Numbered from the stretch's first letter, positions 52,346 through 61,720 are shown. The stretch: 64,000 bases of DNA from Polaromonas sp. (GCA_021731285.1 JAKFXR010000037.1:1-64000), one strand, 5' to 3'. Program-made: numbers and translations. Notes: generated by a model from the sequence alone, not told the origin.

Positions 52346-54774
52346 AAAAATCAAAACTCGTCATGGTCGGCAATGGCATGGCCGGCGTGCGTACCATCGA
52401 GGAACTGCTCAAGGTAGCCCCTGAGCTGTACGATATTTCCGTGTTTGGCGCAGAGCCGCACCCCAACTACAACCGCATCCTGCTGTCGCCAGTGCTCGCT
52501 GGCGAGCAGACGCTTGACGAGATCGTGCTCAACAGCTGGGACTGGTACAAGGACAACCACATCACGCTGCACGCCGGCAAAAAGGTGGTCGAGGTGGACC
52601 GCATCAAGCGGGTTGTGCGCGCCGACGACGGCACAGAGGAAAGTTATGACCGGCTGCTGATGTGCACCGGCTCCAACCCCTTCATCCTGCCCATTCCCGG
52701 CAAGGACCTTCAGGGCGTGATTGCCTACCGCGACATCGCCGACACCAACGCCATGATTGAGGCATCCGCAAAATACAAGCGGGCGGTGGTCATAGGTGGC
52801 GGCCTTCTGGGACTGGAAGCGGCCAACGGCCTGATGCTGCGCGGTATGCAGGTGACGGTGGTCCACGTGATGCCCTGGCTGATGGAGCGCCAGCTCGACG
52901 ACGTCGCAGGACGGTTGCTGCAGAAATCACTGGAAGACCGCGGCCTGAAGTTCCTGATCGGCGCGCAGACGCAAGAACTCATTCCCGACAAGGATGGCCG
53001 TGTCATGGCCATCAAGTTCAAGGACGGCCTGGAGCTGCCGACCGACCTGGTCGTCATGGCTGTCGGCATCCGCCCCAACACCGAGCTGGCTGAGTCCATG
53101 CGCCTGCACTGCAACCGCGGGATTGTTGTCAACGACACCATGCAGACGGTCACCGATGCGCGCATTTATTCCGTTGGTGAGTGCGCTGCGCACCGCGGCA
53201 TCGCCTACGGTCTGGTGGCGCCGCTGTTCGAGCAGGCCAAGGTCGCTGCCAACCACCTGGCGCAATTTGGCATTGGACGCTACACCGGTTCGCTGACATC
53301 AACCAAGCTCAAGGTCACTGGCATCGACCTGTTTTCCGCCGGCGAGTTCATGGGGGGTGAAGGAACCGAACAAATCGTGATGTCCGACCCCTCCGGCGGC
53401 GTCTACAAAAAGCTGGTGATCAAGAACGACAAGCTGGTAGGTGCCTGCCTGTACGGCGACACCGTCGATGGCAGCTGGTATTTCAAGCTGCTGCGTGATG
53501 GCCGCAGCGTCAAGGACATCCGCGACAAATTGCTCGTGGGCGAATCCAACATCGGCGACACCGGCCATGAAGGTCACAGCAGGGCCGCAACCATGCCGGA
53601 TGATGCCGAGGTCTGCGGCTGCAACGGCGTCACCAAAGGCACGATCTGCAAGGCCATCAAGGAAAAGGGCCTGTTCACCTTGGACGAGGTGAAAAAACAC
53701 ACCAAAGCCAGCGCCTCCTGTGGTTCCTGTACCGGGCTGGTCGAGCAGATCCTCATGTTCACGGCTGGCGGCGACTACTCGGCCACGCCCAAACTCAAGG
53801 CCATGTGCGCCTGCACCGACCACGGCCACCAGGCCGTGCGCGAGGCCATCACGGCCAACAAACTGCTCAAGATCGCAGACGTTTTCAAGTTCATGGACTG
53901 GAAGACACCCAACGGCTGCTCAAGCTGCCGCCCCGCTGTCAACTACTACCTGATCTCCAGCTGGCCCAAAGAGGCCAAGGACGACCCGCAAAGCCGTTTC
54001 ATCAACGAACGCAGCCACGCCAACATCCAGAAAGACGGTACCTACTCCGTCATTCCCCGCATGTGGGGCGGCGAAACGACAGCCAGCGAACTGCGCCGCA
54101 TCGCCGACGCGGTGGACAAATACAAGATTCCCACAGTCAAGGTCACCGGCGGCCAGCGTATCGACTTGCTGGGCGTCAAAAAGGAAGATTTGCAAAACGT
54201 GTGGAAAGACATTGGCATGCCCAGTGGCCATGCTTACGCCAAGGCACTGCGCACGGTGAAAACCTGTGTCGGCAGCGAGTGGTGCCGCATGGGCACGCAG
54301 GACAGCACGCAAATGGGCAAGGACCTGGAGCGCGCCATGTGGCGCATGTATGCGCCGCACAAAGTCAAGTTTGCGGTCTCCGGCTGCCCGCGCAATTGCG
54401 CCGAGGCCGGCATCAAGGACGTCGGCGTCATCGGCGTGGACTCGGGCTGGGAGATGTACATCGCCGGCAACGGCGGCATCAAGACCGAAGTGGCCCACTT
54501 CTTCACCAAGGTGAAGACCTCCGAGGAAGTGCTGGAGTACACCGGCGCCTTCATGCAGCTGTACCGCGAGGAAGGCTGGTACCTGGAGCGCACGGTGCAC
54601 TACGTGGGCCGCGTGGGTCTGGACTACGTCAAGAAAAAAATTCTGGAAGACCACGACTTGCGCCGCGCCCTGTGGGCCCGCCTGCAGGCCGCGCTGGAAG
54701 GCGAGCCGGATCCCTGGTTTGAATTCGACAAGGCCTCGGTGGACACACGCCAGTTCGAAGCCCTGACAGCCTGA
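52342..54774 (+). CDS. nirB: Assimilatory NADH nitrite reductase large subunit
   Basis: An 810-residue siroheme enzyme reducing nitrite to ammonium with NADH. FAD/NADH domains occupy the first 400 residues (KLVMVGNGMAGVRTIEELL; AVVIGGGLLGLEAANGL), then a [2Fe-2S] BFD-like domain (CGCNGVTKGTICKAI ... SCGSCTGLVEQI) and a second, partial one (CACTDHGHQAV ... NGCSSCRPAV). The siroheme/[4Fe-4S] ligands are in CVGSEWCRMGTQDS and SGCPRNCAEAG. Start at the ATG at 52342 (MKKSKLVMVGNG). Transcribed from a sigma-54 promoter with an ANTAR-type leader. Confidence 0.96.
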   Translation: MKKSKLVMVGNGMAGVRTIEELLKVAPELYDISVFGAEPHPNYNRILLSPVLAGEQTLDEIVLNSWDWYKDNHITLHAGKKVVEVDRIKRVVRADDGTEESYDRLLMCTGSNPFILPIPGKDLQGVIAYRDIADTNAMIEASAKYKRAVVIGGGLLGLEAANGLMLRGMQVTVVHVMPWLMERQLDDVAGRLLQKSLEDRGLKFLIGAQTQELIPDKDGRVMAIKFKDGLELPTDLVVMAVGIRPNTELAESMRLHCNRGIVVNDTMQTVTDARIYSVGECAAHRGIAYGLVAPLFEQAKVAANHLAQFGIGRYTGSLTSTKLKVTGIDLFSAGEFMGGEGTEQIVMSDPSGGVYKKLVIKNDKLVGACLYGDTVDGSWYFKLLRDGRSVKDIRDKLLVGESNIGDTGHEGHSRAATMPDDAEVCGCNGVTKGTICKAIKEKGLFTLDEVKKHTKASASCGSCTGLVEQILMFTAGGDYSATPKLKAMCACTDHGHQAVREAITANKLLKIADVFKFMDWKTPNGCSSCRPAVNYYLISSWPKEAKDDPQSRFINERSHANIQKDGTYSVIPRMWGGETTASELRRIADAVDKYKIPTVKVTGGQRIDLLGVKKEDLQNVWKDIGMPSGHAYAKALRTVKTCVGSEWCRMGTQDSTQMGKDLERAMWRMYAPHKVKFAVSGCPRNCAEAGIKDVGVIGVDSGWEMYIAGNGGIKTEVAHFFTKVKTSEEVLEYTGAFMQLYREEGWYLERTVHYVGRVGLDYVKKKILEDHDLRRALWARLQAALEGEPDPWFEFDKASVDTRQFEALTA

Positions 54775-54784
54775 GGAGAAAACA

Positions 54785-55171
54785 ATGAGCGAATGGAAAA
54801 AAATCTGCCTGGTCACCGACATCCCCGTGCTGGGCTCGCGCTGCGTCAGCCGCGCCAAAGGCGTGGATGTGGCGGTGTTTCGTAATGATGAAGACCAGGT
54901 CTTCGCCCTGCTGGACCGCTGCCCGCACAAGGGCGGCCCGCTGTCGCAGGGCATTGTCTTTGGCACCAGCGTGGCCTGCCCCCTGCACAACTGGACCATA
55001 GGCCTGACGGACGGTTGCGCCCGCGCGCCCGACGAAGGATGTGCTCCGAAGTTCGCGGTGAAGGTCGAAGCCGGCGTGGTGCACCTGGACGCCGACGAAC
55101 TGGCCAGCCACGCCATCGACCTGCCCCGACCGCTGGCAGGCCCGCTGCACAAAGAAACCGCCAGCGCCTGA
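54785..55171 (+). CDS. nirD: Nitrite reductase small subunit (Rieske-type)
   Basis: A 128-residue partner of NirB with a Rieske fold. Both ligand pairs are retained: Cys-x-His in DRCPHKGGPLSQG and Cys-x2-His in ACPLHNWTIGLTDG, so it could bind a [2Fe-2S] cluster; many NirD proteins have lost these residues. A GAGGAG ribosome site precedes the ATG, 10 bp after nirB. Confidence 0.93.
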   Translation: MSEWKKICLVTDIPVLGSRCVSRAKGVDVAVFRNDEDQVFALLDRCPHKGGPLSQGIVFGTSVACPLHNWTIGLTDGCARAPDEGCAPKFAVKVEAGVVHLDADELASHAIDLPRPLAGPLHKETASA

Positions 55172-55205
55172 GAAGAGCAAGAGCAACACAGGCAAGAGGC
55201 AACAC

Positions 55206-57452
55206 ATGATATTTGGCCGCACCCACCGCAAGCCCATCTCCATTCCTGCCAAGGAAGTCAAGGAGTGGAAGTACACGACCTGCAACTATTGCTCGACAGG
55301 CTGCGCCATCGAGATCGGTCTGAATGACAAGGGAAAAATTGTCACCAGCCGCGGCCATGCCGGTGCGGACGTCAATCGCGGCAAGTTATGCATCAAAGGC
55401 CTGCTGGAGCACGAGCTGTTTGACTCGCCCGGCCGCGGCACCATGCCACTGATGCGCGAGAAGGCCCACCTGCCCTTTCAGCCGGCCAGTTGGGATGCAG
55501 CGCTGGACAAGACAGCAGCAAAAATCAAGGAAATACAGGCCAAATACGGCCGCGACTCATTTGCGGTGGTCTCCACTGGCCAGTTGCTGACCGAAGAGTT
55601 CTATACCCTCGGCAAGCTGGTGCGCGGTCAGATCGGTACCAACAACTACGATGGCAACACCACACTGTGCATGGCCTCCGCCGTGTCGGGCTACAAGCGC
55701 TCCTTCGGCTCCGACGGCCCGCCCGGCTGTTATGGTGATTTCGAGCATACCCACTGCCTGATGGCCTTTGGCTCCAACCTCCCGGAGCAACATCCCATCA
55801 TTTACTGGCGCCTCAAGGAAGCGCTGGAAAAGCGCAAGTTTCCGCTGATCGTGGTGGATCCGCGTGTCACCATGCTGGCGCAATTTGCCGACATTCACCT
55901 GGCCATCACGCCCGGCACCGACACCGTGCTGATCAACGCCATGATGCATGTCATCTTCAAGGAGAACCTTCAGGACGACGATTACATCGCAAAACACACA
56001 CAGGGCATTGACGAGTTGCGCGCCCTGCTGGCCGACTACGACCCCAAGACCGCCCAGCATGTATGCGGCATTGACGAAGACCGCATCCGTACGGTGGCCC
56101 GCATCTACGCCAAGGCGCCAACCGCCATGAGCATCTGGACCATGGGCATCAACCAGTCGACCCATGGTTCGGACGGCGTGGTCGATATCAACAACCTGAA
56201 CCTCATCACCGGCAACATCGGGATCCCCGGCGGCACCAGCCTGTCGATCACCGGCCAGTGCAATGCCATGGGCACGCGGGAATGGTCGTCCTGCTCGGGC
56301 CTGCCGGGCTACCGGGCGCTGGAGAAGGAAAAAGACCGCAAGCTGGTCGCCGATTTCTGGGGCATCGACGAAAGCTTTTTCCCGGAAAAACGCGGTCTGG
56401 CGCAGACTGACATTTTCCCGGCCATCGAGACCGGCGAGATCAAGGGCTTGTGGCTGATCGCCACCAACCCGATGACCTCGATGGCCAACCAGCCACGCAT
56501 CATCAAAGCCATGGAAAACCTCGAGTTCCTGGTGGTGCAGGATGTCTACGAGGATGTGGAAACCAACAAGTATTCGCATGTCTACTTCCCCGCTGCCGTC
56601 TGGGCCGAGAAGGAAGGCTGCCACACCAACACCGAGCGGCGGGTCAATCTCACGCGCAATGTGATGGCGCCGTATGCCGACTCCAGGCCGGACTTCTGGG
56701 TCTTCAACGAGATGTCCAAACGCTTTGAGGAGCGCAACAAGATCCACTTCCCTTCCACACCCGAAGGCGCGTTTGAGGAAATGAAAATACTGTCCAAGGG
56801 CGTAGGACGCACGCTGGACATCTCCGGCATGAGTTACGACCGCATTGAGGCGGCACGCGGCATCCAGTGGCCCTACAGCGAAGCGCAGGCCCAGATGGAT
56901 TCGCAAAAATTGGGGCGCTCCAGTGACTTTGACATGAAGCTGCGCCTGCCCTTCGATGGCAATGCCCGTCTGTACACAGATGGTGTGTTCCAGACGCCAA
57001 GTGGCAAGGCCAACCTGATCCCTGTGCGTTTTGTCAACAACAACGAGTGTCCTGATGCCGAATATCCTTTCTGGCTCAACTCGGGCCGCGTGGTGGAGCA
57101 TTTCCACACCCGCACCCGTACCGGGAAGATCGGCAACTGCAACAAGTTCAGCCCCACACCCTACATGGAGATGAACCCCGACACGGCCGAAGAACTGGGC
57201 ATTGCCCACCAGAGTTATGTGCGGGTGGTCAGCCGGCGCGGCGACGCGGTGGTGATGGTGCAACTGACGCAGCGCGTCGGACGCAACATGCTATTCATCC
57301 CCTTTCACTTCCATGACTGCGTCAACCGCCTGACGCTCGGTTTGCTCGATCCGCACTCGCGCCAGCCCGCCTTCAAGCAAAACGCTGCCCGGGTCGAAAA
57401 AACCGACCAGCAGGAAGCTGCCCGTCTGAATCTTGAACGCCGTGCGTTCTGA
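55206..57452 (+). CDS. nasA: Assimilatory nitrate reductase catalytic subunit (molybdopterin, [4Fe-4S])
   Basis: A 748-residue Mo-bisMGD reductase without a twin-arginine signal, so cytoplasmic. The N-terminal cluster is in TTCNYCSTGCAIEIG with the fourth Cys in RGKLCIKG; molybdopterin blocks include MAFGSNLPEQHPIIYWRLKE and GNIGIPGGTSLSITGQCNAM. It lacks the C-terminal [2Fe-2S] extension of Klebsiella NasA (about 866 residues). The next gene is a fused DmsB-DmsC protein, so electrons probably come from quinol through it rather than from NADH or ferredoxin. It follows nirD by 34 bp. Confidence 0.92.
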   Translation: MIFGRTHRKPISIPAKEVKEWKYTTCNYCSTGCAIEIGLNDKGKIVTSRGHAGADVNRGKLCIKGLLEHELFDSPGRGTMPLMREKAHLPFQPASWDAALDKTAAKIKEIQAKYGRDSFAVVSTGQLLTEEFYTLGKLVRGQIGTNNYDGNTTLCMASAVSGYKRSFGSDGPPGCYGDFEHTHCLMAFGSNLPEQHPIIYWRLKEALEKRKFPLIVVDPRVTMLAQFADIHLAITPGTDTVLINAMMHVIFKENLQDDDYIAKHTQGIDELRALLADYDPKTAQHVCGIDEDRIRTVARIYAKAPTAMSIWTMGINQSTHGSDGVVDINNLNLITGNIGIPGGTSLSITGQCNAMGTREWSSCSGLPGYRALEKEKDRKLVADFWGIDESFFPEKRGLAQTDIFPAIETGEIKGLWLIATNPMTSMANQPRIIKAMENLEFLVVQDVYEDVETNKYSHVYFPAAVWAEKEGCHTNTERRVNLTRNVMAPYADSRPDFWVFNEMSKRFEERNKIHFPSTPEGAFEEMKILSKGVGRTLDISGMSYDRIEAARGIQWPYSEAQAQMDSQKLGRSSDFDMKLRLPFDGNARLYTDGVFQTPSGKANLIPVRFVNNNECPDAEYPFWLNSGRVVEHFHTRTRTGKIGNCNKFSPTPYMEMNPDTAEELGIAHQSYVRVVSRRGDAVVMVQLTQRVGRNMLFIPFHFHDCVNRLTLGLLDPHSRQPAFKQNAARVEKTDQQEAARLNLERRAF

Positions 57453-57471
57453 ATTCCCAAGGATGAACGCC

Positions 57472-59505
57472 ATGACCCAAATTGCCCTGCAACCCATCCC
57501 CCTGGCTGACAGCCTTCCACTGCAAGGCAAGCCTGAAGCAACCGGCGGCTGCGGCAAGCCAGAGTGCGGCACGACGGGCTGTGGTTCCAAAAACACCGCA
57601 GAGCGCAAGATCTGGGAGATCCGTACCGAAGAGCAGGTCTATGCCTTCCTGAACGACAAAACGGTGTCCAAAACCAACCGCTATGGCCAGCAGATCGATC
57701 TGATAGCGCACACCGAGGGCAAGCTGCCGGTAGGCCGCTCCATGTTCATCAACGAAAATCCCGCGGTGGGCAGCAACCCCAATCGCAACAAGCAGCACGG
57801 TTTTTTCTTCACCGCCGACAACTGCATCGGCTGCCACGCCTGCGAAGCAGCCTGCAGCGAGAAAAACGACAACCCGGCGCACCTGGCCTTCCGCTCGGTC
57901 GGTTATGTCGAGGGTGGCAGCTTTCCCGACTACAAGCGCATGAACATCTCCATGGCCTGCAACCATTGCGATGACCCCGTGTGCCTGAAAGGCTGCCCCA
58001 CCCGCGCCTACACCAAGCACGTGGAGTACGGCGCTGTACTGCAAGACCCGGAGACCTGCTTTGGCTGCGGCTACTGCACCTGGGTCTGTCCGTACAACGC
58101 ACCCCAGCTTGATCCGGTCAAGGGCCAGGTGTCCAAATGCAATATGTGCGTGGACCGCCTGGAAGTGGGCCTCAAACCGGCCTGCGTATCGGCCTGCGTG
58201 GGCAACGCGCTGGACTTTGGTGTGATCGAAAACATCCCTGCAGGCCGTGAGCAGGCGCGTGTGGAAATTCCGGGTTTTCCGTCTCCCGAAATCACGCAGC
58301 CCAACATCCGCTTTCAGCAGATCAAGCAACTGCCCGATGAGATGAAGCGCACCGACTCCATGCCGGTGAAATACCACAAGGACGACAAGGGCCGCTACCG
58401 CCCCGCAATTGACCAGAAGCAGGGCAAAACGCAGCACTGGAACCTGGCACGCCTGTCCTCGCGCGAGAACCCGCTGGTGCTGTTCACCCTGGCGGCGCAA
58501 ACTGCAACCGGCGCTTTTGCGTTGAGCTTCCTCGGCGCCCAGGCAGGACTCGCCGGTTTCGCAGGTTTTGCCCAGTCCGCCATGTACGCGCCACTGGCCA
58601 TTCTGTGTTTTCTGCTGATCGGGTTTGGCCTGTTCATGTCCACCATGCATTTGGGCAAACCCAAGCGCTTTTACCGCGGCTTCAACAACCTGCGCCACTC
58701 GCCGGTTTCGCGTGAGGGTCTGGGCATCGCCATCTTCATGGGTGCGCTGGGCATGCATGTGCTGTTCAGCCTGCCCGGCAACAGCGTGTTCCAGTCGATT
58801 TTCTCGTCGGTCTTTTCGACAGAGATCACGGCGTTGATCGGTGCTGAACGTGCCGCAGGCATGGCGCGTGTCTTTGGTTTCCTGGCCCTGTTTGGAAGCG
58901 CAGGCGGGCTGTACTACATGTACCGCTGCTACCGCATCAAGGCCCGGCCTTTCTGGAACCACTGGCAAGTGGGCACCGCCTTTGTTGGCAACATGCTGTC
59001 GCTGGGCTCACTGGTCGCGGGGGTGGTCATCGTTTCGACGCTGCTCTTCTCCGGTGAAAACATTCTCAATGTGACCCTGGTTTGCGCGGCGCTGATCTGC
59101 GTGGGCATGCTGGCAGAAGGCATTGGCCACACGGCACATGCCAGAGACATGGGCCGCGCCGAGCACGAAGGGGGCGCGTCGTACTACATCCAGACCACGA
59201 CCTTTGGCAAGACCTTCCAGTTGCGCAACACCTTGCTGGGCCTGAACCTGCTGCTGGCTGCTGCGCTGCTGGCCGGCATGCTGGTGTTCAACACCGTTGG
59301 CACCTTCACACTGCTGGGCATGGCCATCGTTGGCACCACCCTCGTCGCCACCAGCCTGATCGGTCGGGCACTGTTCTACGTGCTGGTGATTCCGACCACC
59401 ATGCCCGGCGCCTTCTTCTGGAAAAACAAGGGTTTCGAAGACCATGCGCGCGACATTGGCCTTGCCAACATGCCGCAGGTTGGCGTGGCACCGCTCAGGC
59501 ACTAA
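57472..59505 (+). CDS. DmsB-DmsC fusion: four-cluster ferredoxin joined to a membrane quinol anchor
   Basis: A 677-residue protein. After a Cys-rich N-terminus (GGCGKPECGTTGCGSK) come four ferredoxin motifs of DmsB type: CIGCHACEAACSEKN, CNHCDDPVCLKGCPTRAY, CFGCGYCTWVCPYNAP and CNMCVDRLEVGLKPAC. From about residue 340 a DmsC-like anchor with eight membrane helices follows (MHLGKPKRFYRGFNNLRHSP is diagnostic). Start at the ATG at 57472, 8 bp after AAGGA; an ATG at 57463 is too close to that site. In E. coli DmsB and DmsC are separate. It should pass electrons from quinol to the adjacent NasA-type subunit. Confidence 0.88.
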   Translation: MTQIALQPIPLADSLPLQGKPEATGGCGKPECGTTGCGSKNTAERKIWEIRTEEQVYAFLNDKTVSKTNRYGQQIDLIAHTEGKLPVGRSMFINENPAVGSNPNRNKQHGFFFTADNCIGCHACEAACSEKNDNPAHLAFRSVGYVEGGSFPDYKRMNISMACNHCDDPVCLKGCPTRAYTKHVEYGAVLQDPETCFGCGYCTWVCPYNAPQLDPVKGQVSKCNMCVDRLEVGLKPACVSACVGNALDFGVIENIPAGREQARVEIPGFPSPEITQPNIRFQQIKQLPDEMKRTDSMPVKYHKDDKGRYRPAIDQKQGKTQHWNLARLSSRENPLVLFTLAAQTATGAFALSFLGAQAGLAGFAGFAQSAMYAPLAILCFLLIGFGLFMSTMHLGKPKRFYRGFNNLRHSPVSREGLGIAIFMGALGMHVLFSLPGNSVFQSIFSSVFSTEITALIGAERAAGMARVFGFLALFGSAGGLYYMYRCYRIKARPFWNHWQVGTAFVGNMLSLGSLVAGVVIVSTLLFSGENILNVTLVCAALICVGMLAEGIGHTAHARDMGRAEHEGGASYYIQTTTFGKTFQLRNTLLGLNLLLAAALLAGMLVFNTVGTFTLLGMAIVGTTLVATSLIGRALFYVLVIPTTMPGAFFWKNKGFEDHARDIGLANMPQVGVAPLRH

Positions 59506-59514
59506 GCTCTGCGG

Positions 59515-59898
59515 ATGAATCTCGAAGAACTCATAGCCAAAACCTGCGTCATCGGCGTCTCGTATTTCGACACCAACGGCGAGTTGATGAAGCAGACCCA
59601 GTTTGCGGGTCAGGTGCTCACGGTCGATGCGGAACTGGGCATCACAGTGCAACTCAGGCACACCGACGCCAGCGTGCAGCAAGCCGACTTCATCGTGCCG
59701 CCCAACCTCGACGCCTGGTTCAAGGCGCCTCCTGGCCACTACAAACATGCCCCCTCCGGCGTGGATATCGAGAACCCGGACTACCTGGTCACCTGGAACG
59801 TTCACCGCACCCAGGAAAACAAGCCCGAAGGCCAGCATGAATGGTGGGAGTGGGTGCCCAACACCGAGCGCCCGCAGGTCGGCCAGAGCGGCACTTGA
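59515..59898 (+). CDS. Conserved hypothetical protein
   Basis: A 127-residue acidic, soluble protein with no signal or membrane segment. It is beta-rich in feel (FAGQVLTVDAELGITVQLRH), with a Trp-rich tail (HEWWEWVPNTERP). I do not recognise the family. It follows the DmsBC fusion by 9 bp and precedes the TrpD2 gene by 34 bp, so it is co-transcribed with the nitrate genes, but a nitrate role is only suggested by position. Confidence 0.7.
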   Translation: MNLEELIAKTCVIGVSYFDTNGELMKQTQFAGQVLTVDAELGITVQLRHTDASVQQADFIVPPNLDAWFKAPPGHYKHAPSGVDIENPDYLVTWNVHRTQENKPEGQHEWWEWVPNTERPQVGQSGT

Positions 59899-59932
59899 AA
59901 AGCTGTCCGGCGTCTTCGCCGACAATCCATCC

Positions 59933-60838
59933 ATGAGCATTGCGCAGTACATCAAGGTCATCGGCCGTGGCAAACAGGGCGCGCGCGGGCTGGACCGTGC
60001 GCAGGCATCCGATCTGTTTGGCCAGGTGCTGGATGGCACGGTCAGCGATCTGGAAGTGGGCGCCTTTTGCCTGTCCATGCGCATCAAGGGTGAAGAACCC
60101 CAGGAGATGGCCGGCTTTCTTGACGCCACCCATGCGCGGCTGAACCTCATTCCAGCCGGTAACAAACCCGTCGTGGTGCTGCCCAGCTACAACGGCGCAC
60201 GCAGGCTGCCTGTGCTCACGCCGCTGCTGGCAGCACTGGTGGCACGCCGCGGCTGGCCCGTCCTGATTCACGGCACCTCCACCGAGACCAGCCGGGTTTT
60301 TGTTGAAAATGTGCTTCTGGCCCTTGATACGCGGGCACAGTCCACTATCAAAAGCATAGCGGATGGGGAAGTGGCCTACGTTCCTACCGAGCTGCTTTGC
60401 CCCGGATTGAAGCGCCTGCTCGATGTGCGCCGCGTGGTCGGCCTGCGCAACTCTGCCCACAGCCTGGTCAAACTCATGAACCCCTGCGATGGAGCAGCGG
60501 TGATCGTGAGCAGCTACACCCACCCGGAGTACGCCATCTCCATGGCAGCTGTCTTTGAGTTGATGGGCTCCACCGCCCTTTTGCTGCGCGGAACCGAGGG
60601 CGAGGCGGTTGCCGATGCGCGCCGCATGCCGCAAATGGACGGCTTCCTCGCGGGCAAACGCATGACACTGCAGGAGGGTCAAAAGGGAACCCTGACCGAT
60701 CTGCCCGATCTACCCAAAGAGGTCGACGCTGAAACAACCGCAGGCTATATTCGCGACGTGCTGGCCGGTGTCAGGCCAGTACCCGCCTCGATGGAACTGC
60801 AGGTGGAACACATCTTGCATCTCGCACAAGCATCATGA
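59933..60838 (+). CDS. ybiB: TrpD2/YbiB family DNA-binding protein
   Basis: A 301-residue protein with the anthranilate phosphoribosyltransferase fold of the TrpD2 (YbiB) family, which binds nucleic acid and lacks TrpD activity. Landmarks: IKVIGRGKQGARGLDRAQAS (the family has this Lys/Arg-rich start), PVLIHGTSTETSRVF and VVGLRNSAHSLVKLMNPC. Start at the ATG at 59933; the frame is open upstream across the previous gene. E. coli ybiB is SOS-linked; a role in this operon is unclear. An imperfect 17-bp repeat lies within it (60344-60360). It overlaps cobA by 4 bp. Confidence 0.88.
   Translation: MSIAQYIKVIGRGKQGARGLDRAQASDLFGQVLDGTVSDLEVGAFCLSMRIKGEEPQEMAGFLDATHARLNLIPAGNKPVVVLPSYNGARRLPVLTPLLAALVARRGWPVLIHGTSTETSRVFVENVLLALDTRAQSTIKSIADGEVAYVPTELLCPGLKRLLDVRRVVGLRNSAHSLVKLMNPCDGAAVIVSSYTHPEYAISMAAVFELMGSTALLLRGTEGEAVADARRMPQMDGFLAGKRMTLQEGQKGTLTDLPDLPKEVDAETTAGYIRDVLAGVRPVPASMELQVEHILHLAQAS
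60344..60360. repeat. 17-bp ACTAT-N7-ATAGC repeat inside the TrpD2 gene
   Basis: One mismatch to the GCTAT arm; spacer CAAAAGC. In-frame copy in a loop region. Confidence 0.45.
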
Positions 60839-61605
60839 ACATTCAAGGAAAAGTCGCTCTCGTAGGCGCAGGTCCCGGTGATCCGGAACTGCTTACCGTC
60901 AAAGCCGTCAAGGCCATCCAGGCCGCCACGGTCTTGCTGGTGGACGACCTCGTCAGCGACGACATCGTGGCCCTGGCTGCCCCTGCCGCCCGCATTGTGT
61001 ACGTCGGCAAGCGCGGCGGCTGCAAAAGCACGCCCCAGGCCTTCATCGAAAAGCTGATGGTGATGGCCGCCCGGGAAGGTGAAAACGTGGTGCGCCTCAA
61101 AGGTGGTGACCCCTTCATCTTCGGGCGCGGCGGCGAAGAGCTCGAGCACTTGCGTGAGTCCGGCATCGAGGTGCAGGTCATCAACGGCATCACCGCAGGG
61201 CTGGCAGCGGTCACCTCGCTCGGTGTGCCGTTGACGCATCGACAGCACGCCCACGGGGTGGTGTTTGTGACAGGCCATGTCAGACCCGGGGCTGAAGGCA
61301 CCGACTGGCGCGCACTGGCCGAAACCGCGCACAAGGCCAGGCTCACGCTGGTCATCTACATGGGCGTCAGCGGCGCCGAGCGCATAGAAGGCGAACTGCT
61401 CACCGGTCTTCCAGCCAGCACGCCAGCCTGCGTGATCCAGAACGCCTCGCTGCCAACGCAGCGGCACCTGTCCACCACGCTGGGCAGCCTGGCGGCGTCC
61501 ATCCGCGAGGCAGGCATGGGAAGCCCGTCCATCATCGTCGTGGGTGACGTGATGGCTGGCGTCGCGCTGGCAACAGCACACCCCGCCAGCGCGCGTGCTG
61601 CCTGA
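60835..61605 (+). CDS. cobA: Uroporphyrinogen-III C-methyltransferase (SUMT)
   Basis: A 256-residue SAM-dependent enzyme making precorrin-2, the route to siroheme. Motifs: VALVGAGPGDPELLTVKAV, VRLKGGDPFIFGRGGEE, and GITAGLAAVTSLGVPLTHR. It is the stand-alone SUMT without the CysG oxidase-ferrochelatase part. NirB needs siroheme, so its place at the end of the nirBD-nas operon makes sense. The ATG overlaps the previous stop as ATGA. Confidence 0.95.
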   Translation: MNIQGKVALVGAGPGDPELLTVKAVKAIQAATVLLVDDLVSDDIVALAAPAARIVYVGKRGGCKSTPQAFIEKLMVMAAREGENVVRLKGGDPFIFGRGGEELEHLRESGIEVQVINGITAGLAAVTSLGVPLTHRQHAHGVVFVTGHVRPGAEGTDWRALAETAHKARLTLVIYMGVSGAERIEGELLTGLPASTPACVIQNASLPTQRHLSTTLGSLAASIREAGMGSPSIIVVGDVMAGVALATAHPASARAA

Positions 61606-61668
61606 GCCTGCCCAGCCAGCGCATCTGTACCTGCGGGTACACTTTTGCCTTGCCGTCGGCACCGAGAC

Positions 61669-61685
61669 GCTATTATTTCAATAGC
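61669..61685. repeat. 17-bp GCTAT-N7-ATAGC repeat
   Basis: Perfect arms GCTAT and ATAGC around TATTTCA between cobA and the flavoprotein gene. Confidence 0.7.
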
Positions 61686-61720
61686 AAGGTAGCCCGGCCA
61701 ATACAGGGCCAGAGGCTCAT

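Noticed and set aside
55557..57263. 568-codon minus-strand frame opposite nasA, and the 531-codon one opposite the DmsBC fusion (57373-58968)
   Set aside because: Antisense shadows with His/Gly-rich composition; both real genes have full motif sets on the plus strand.
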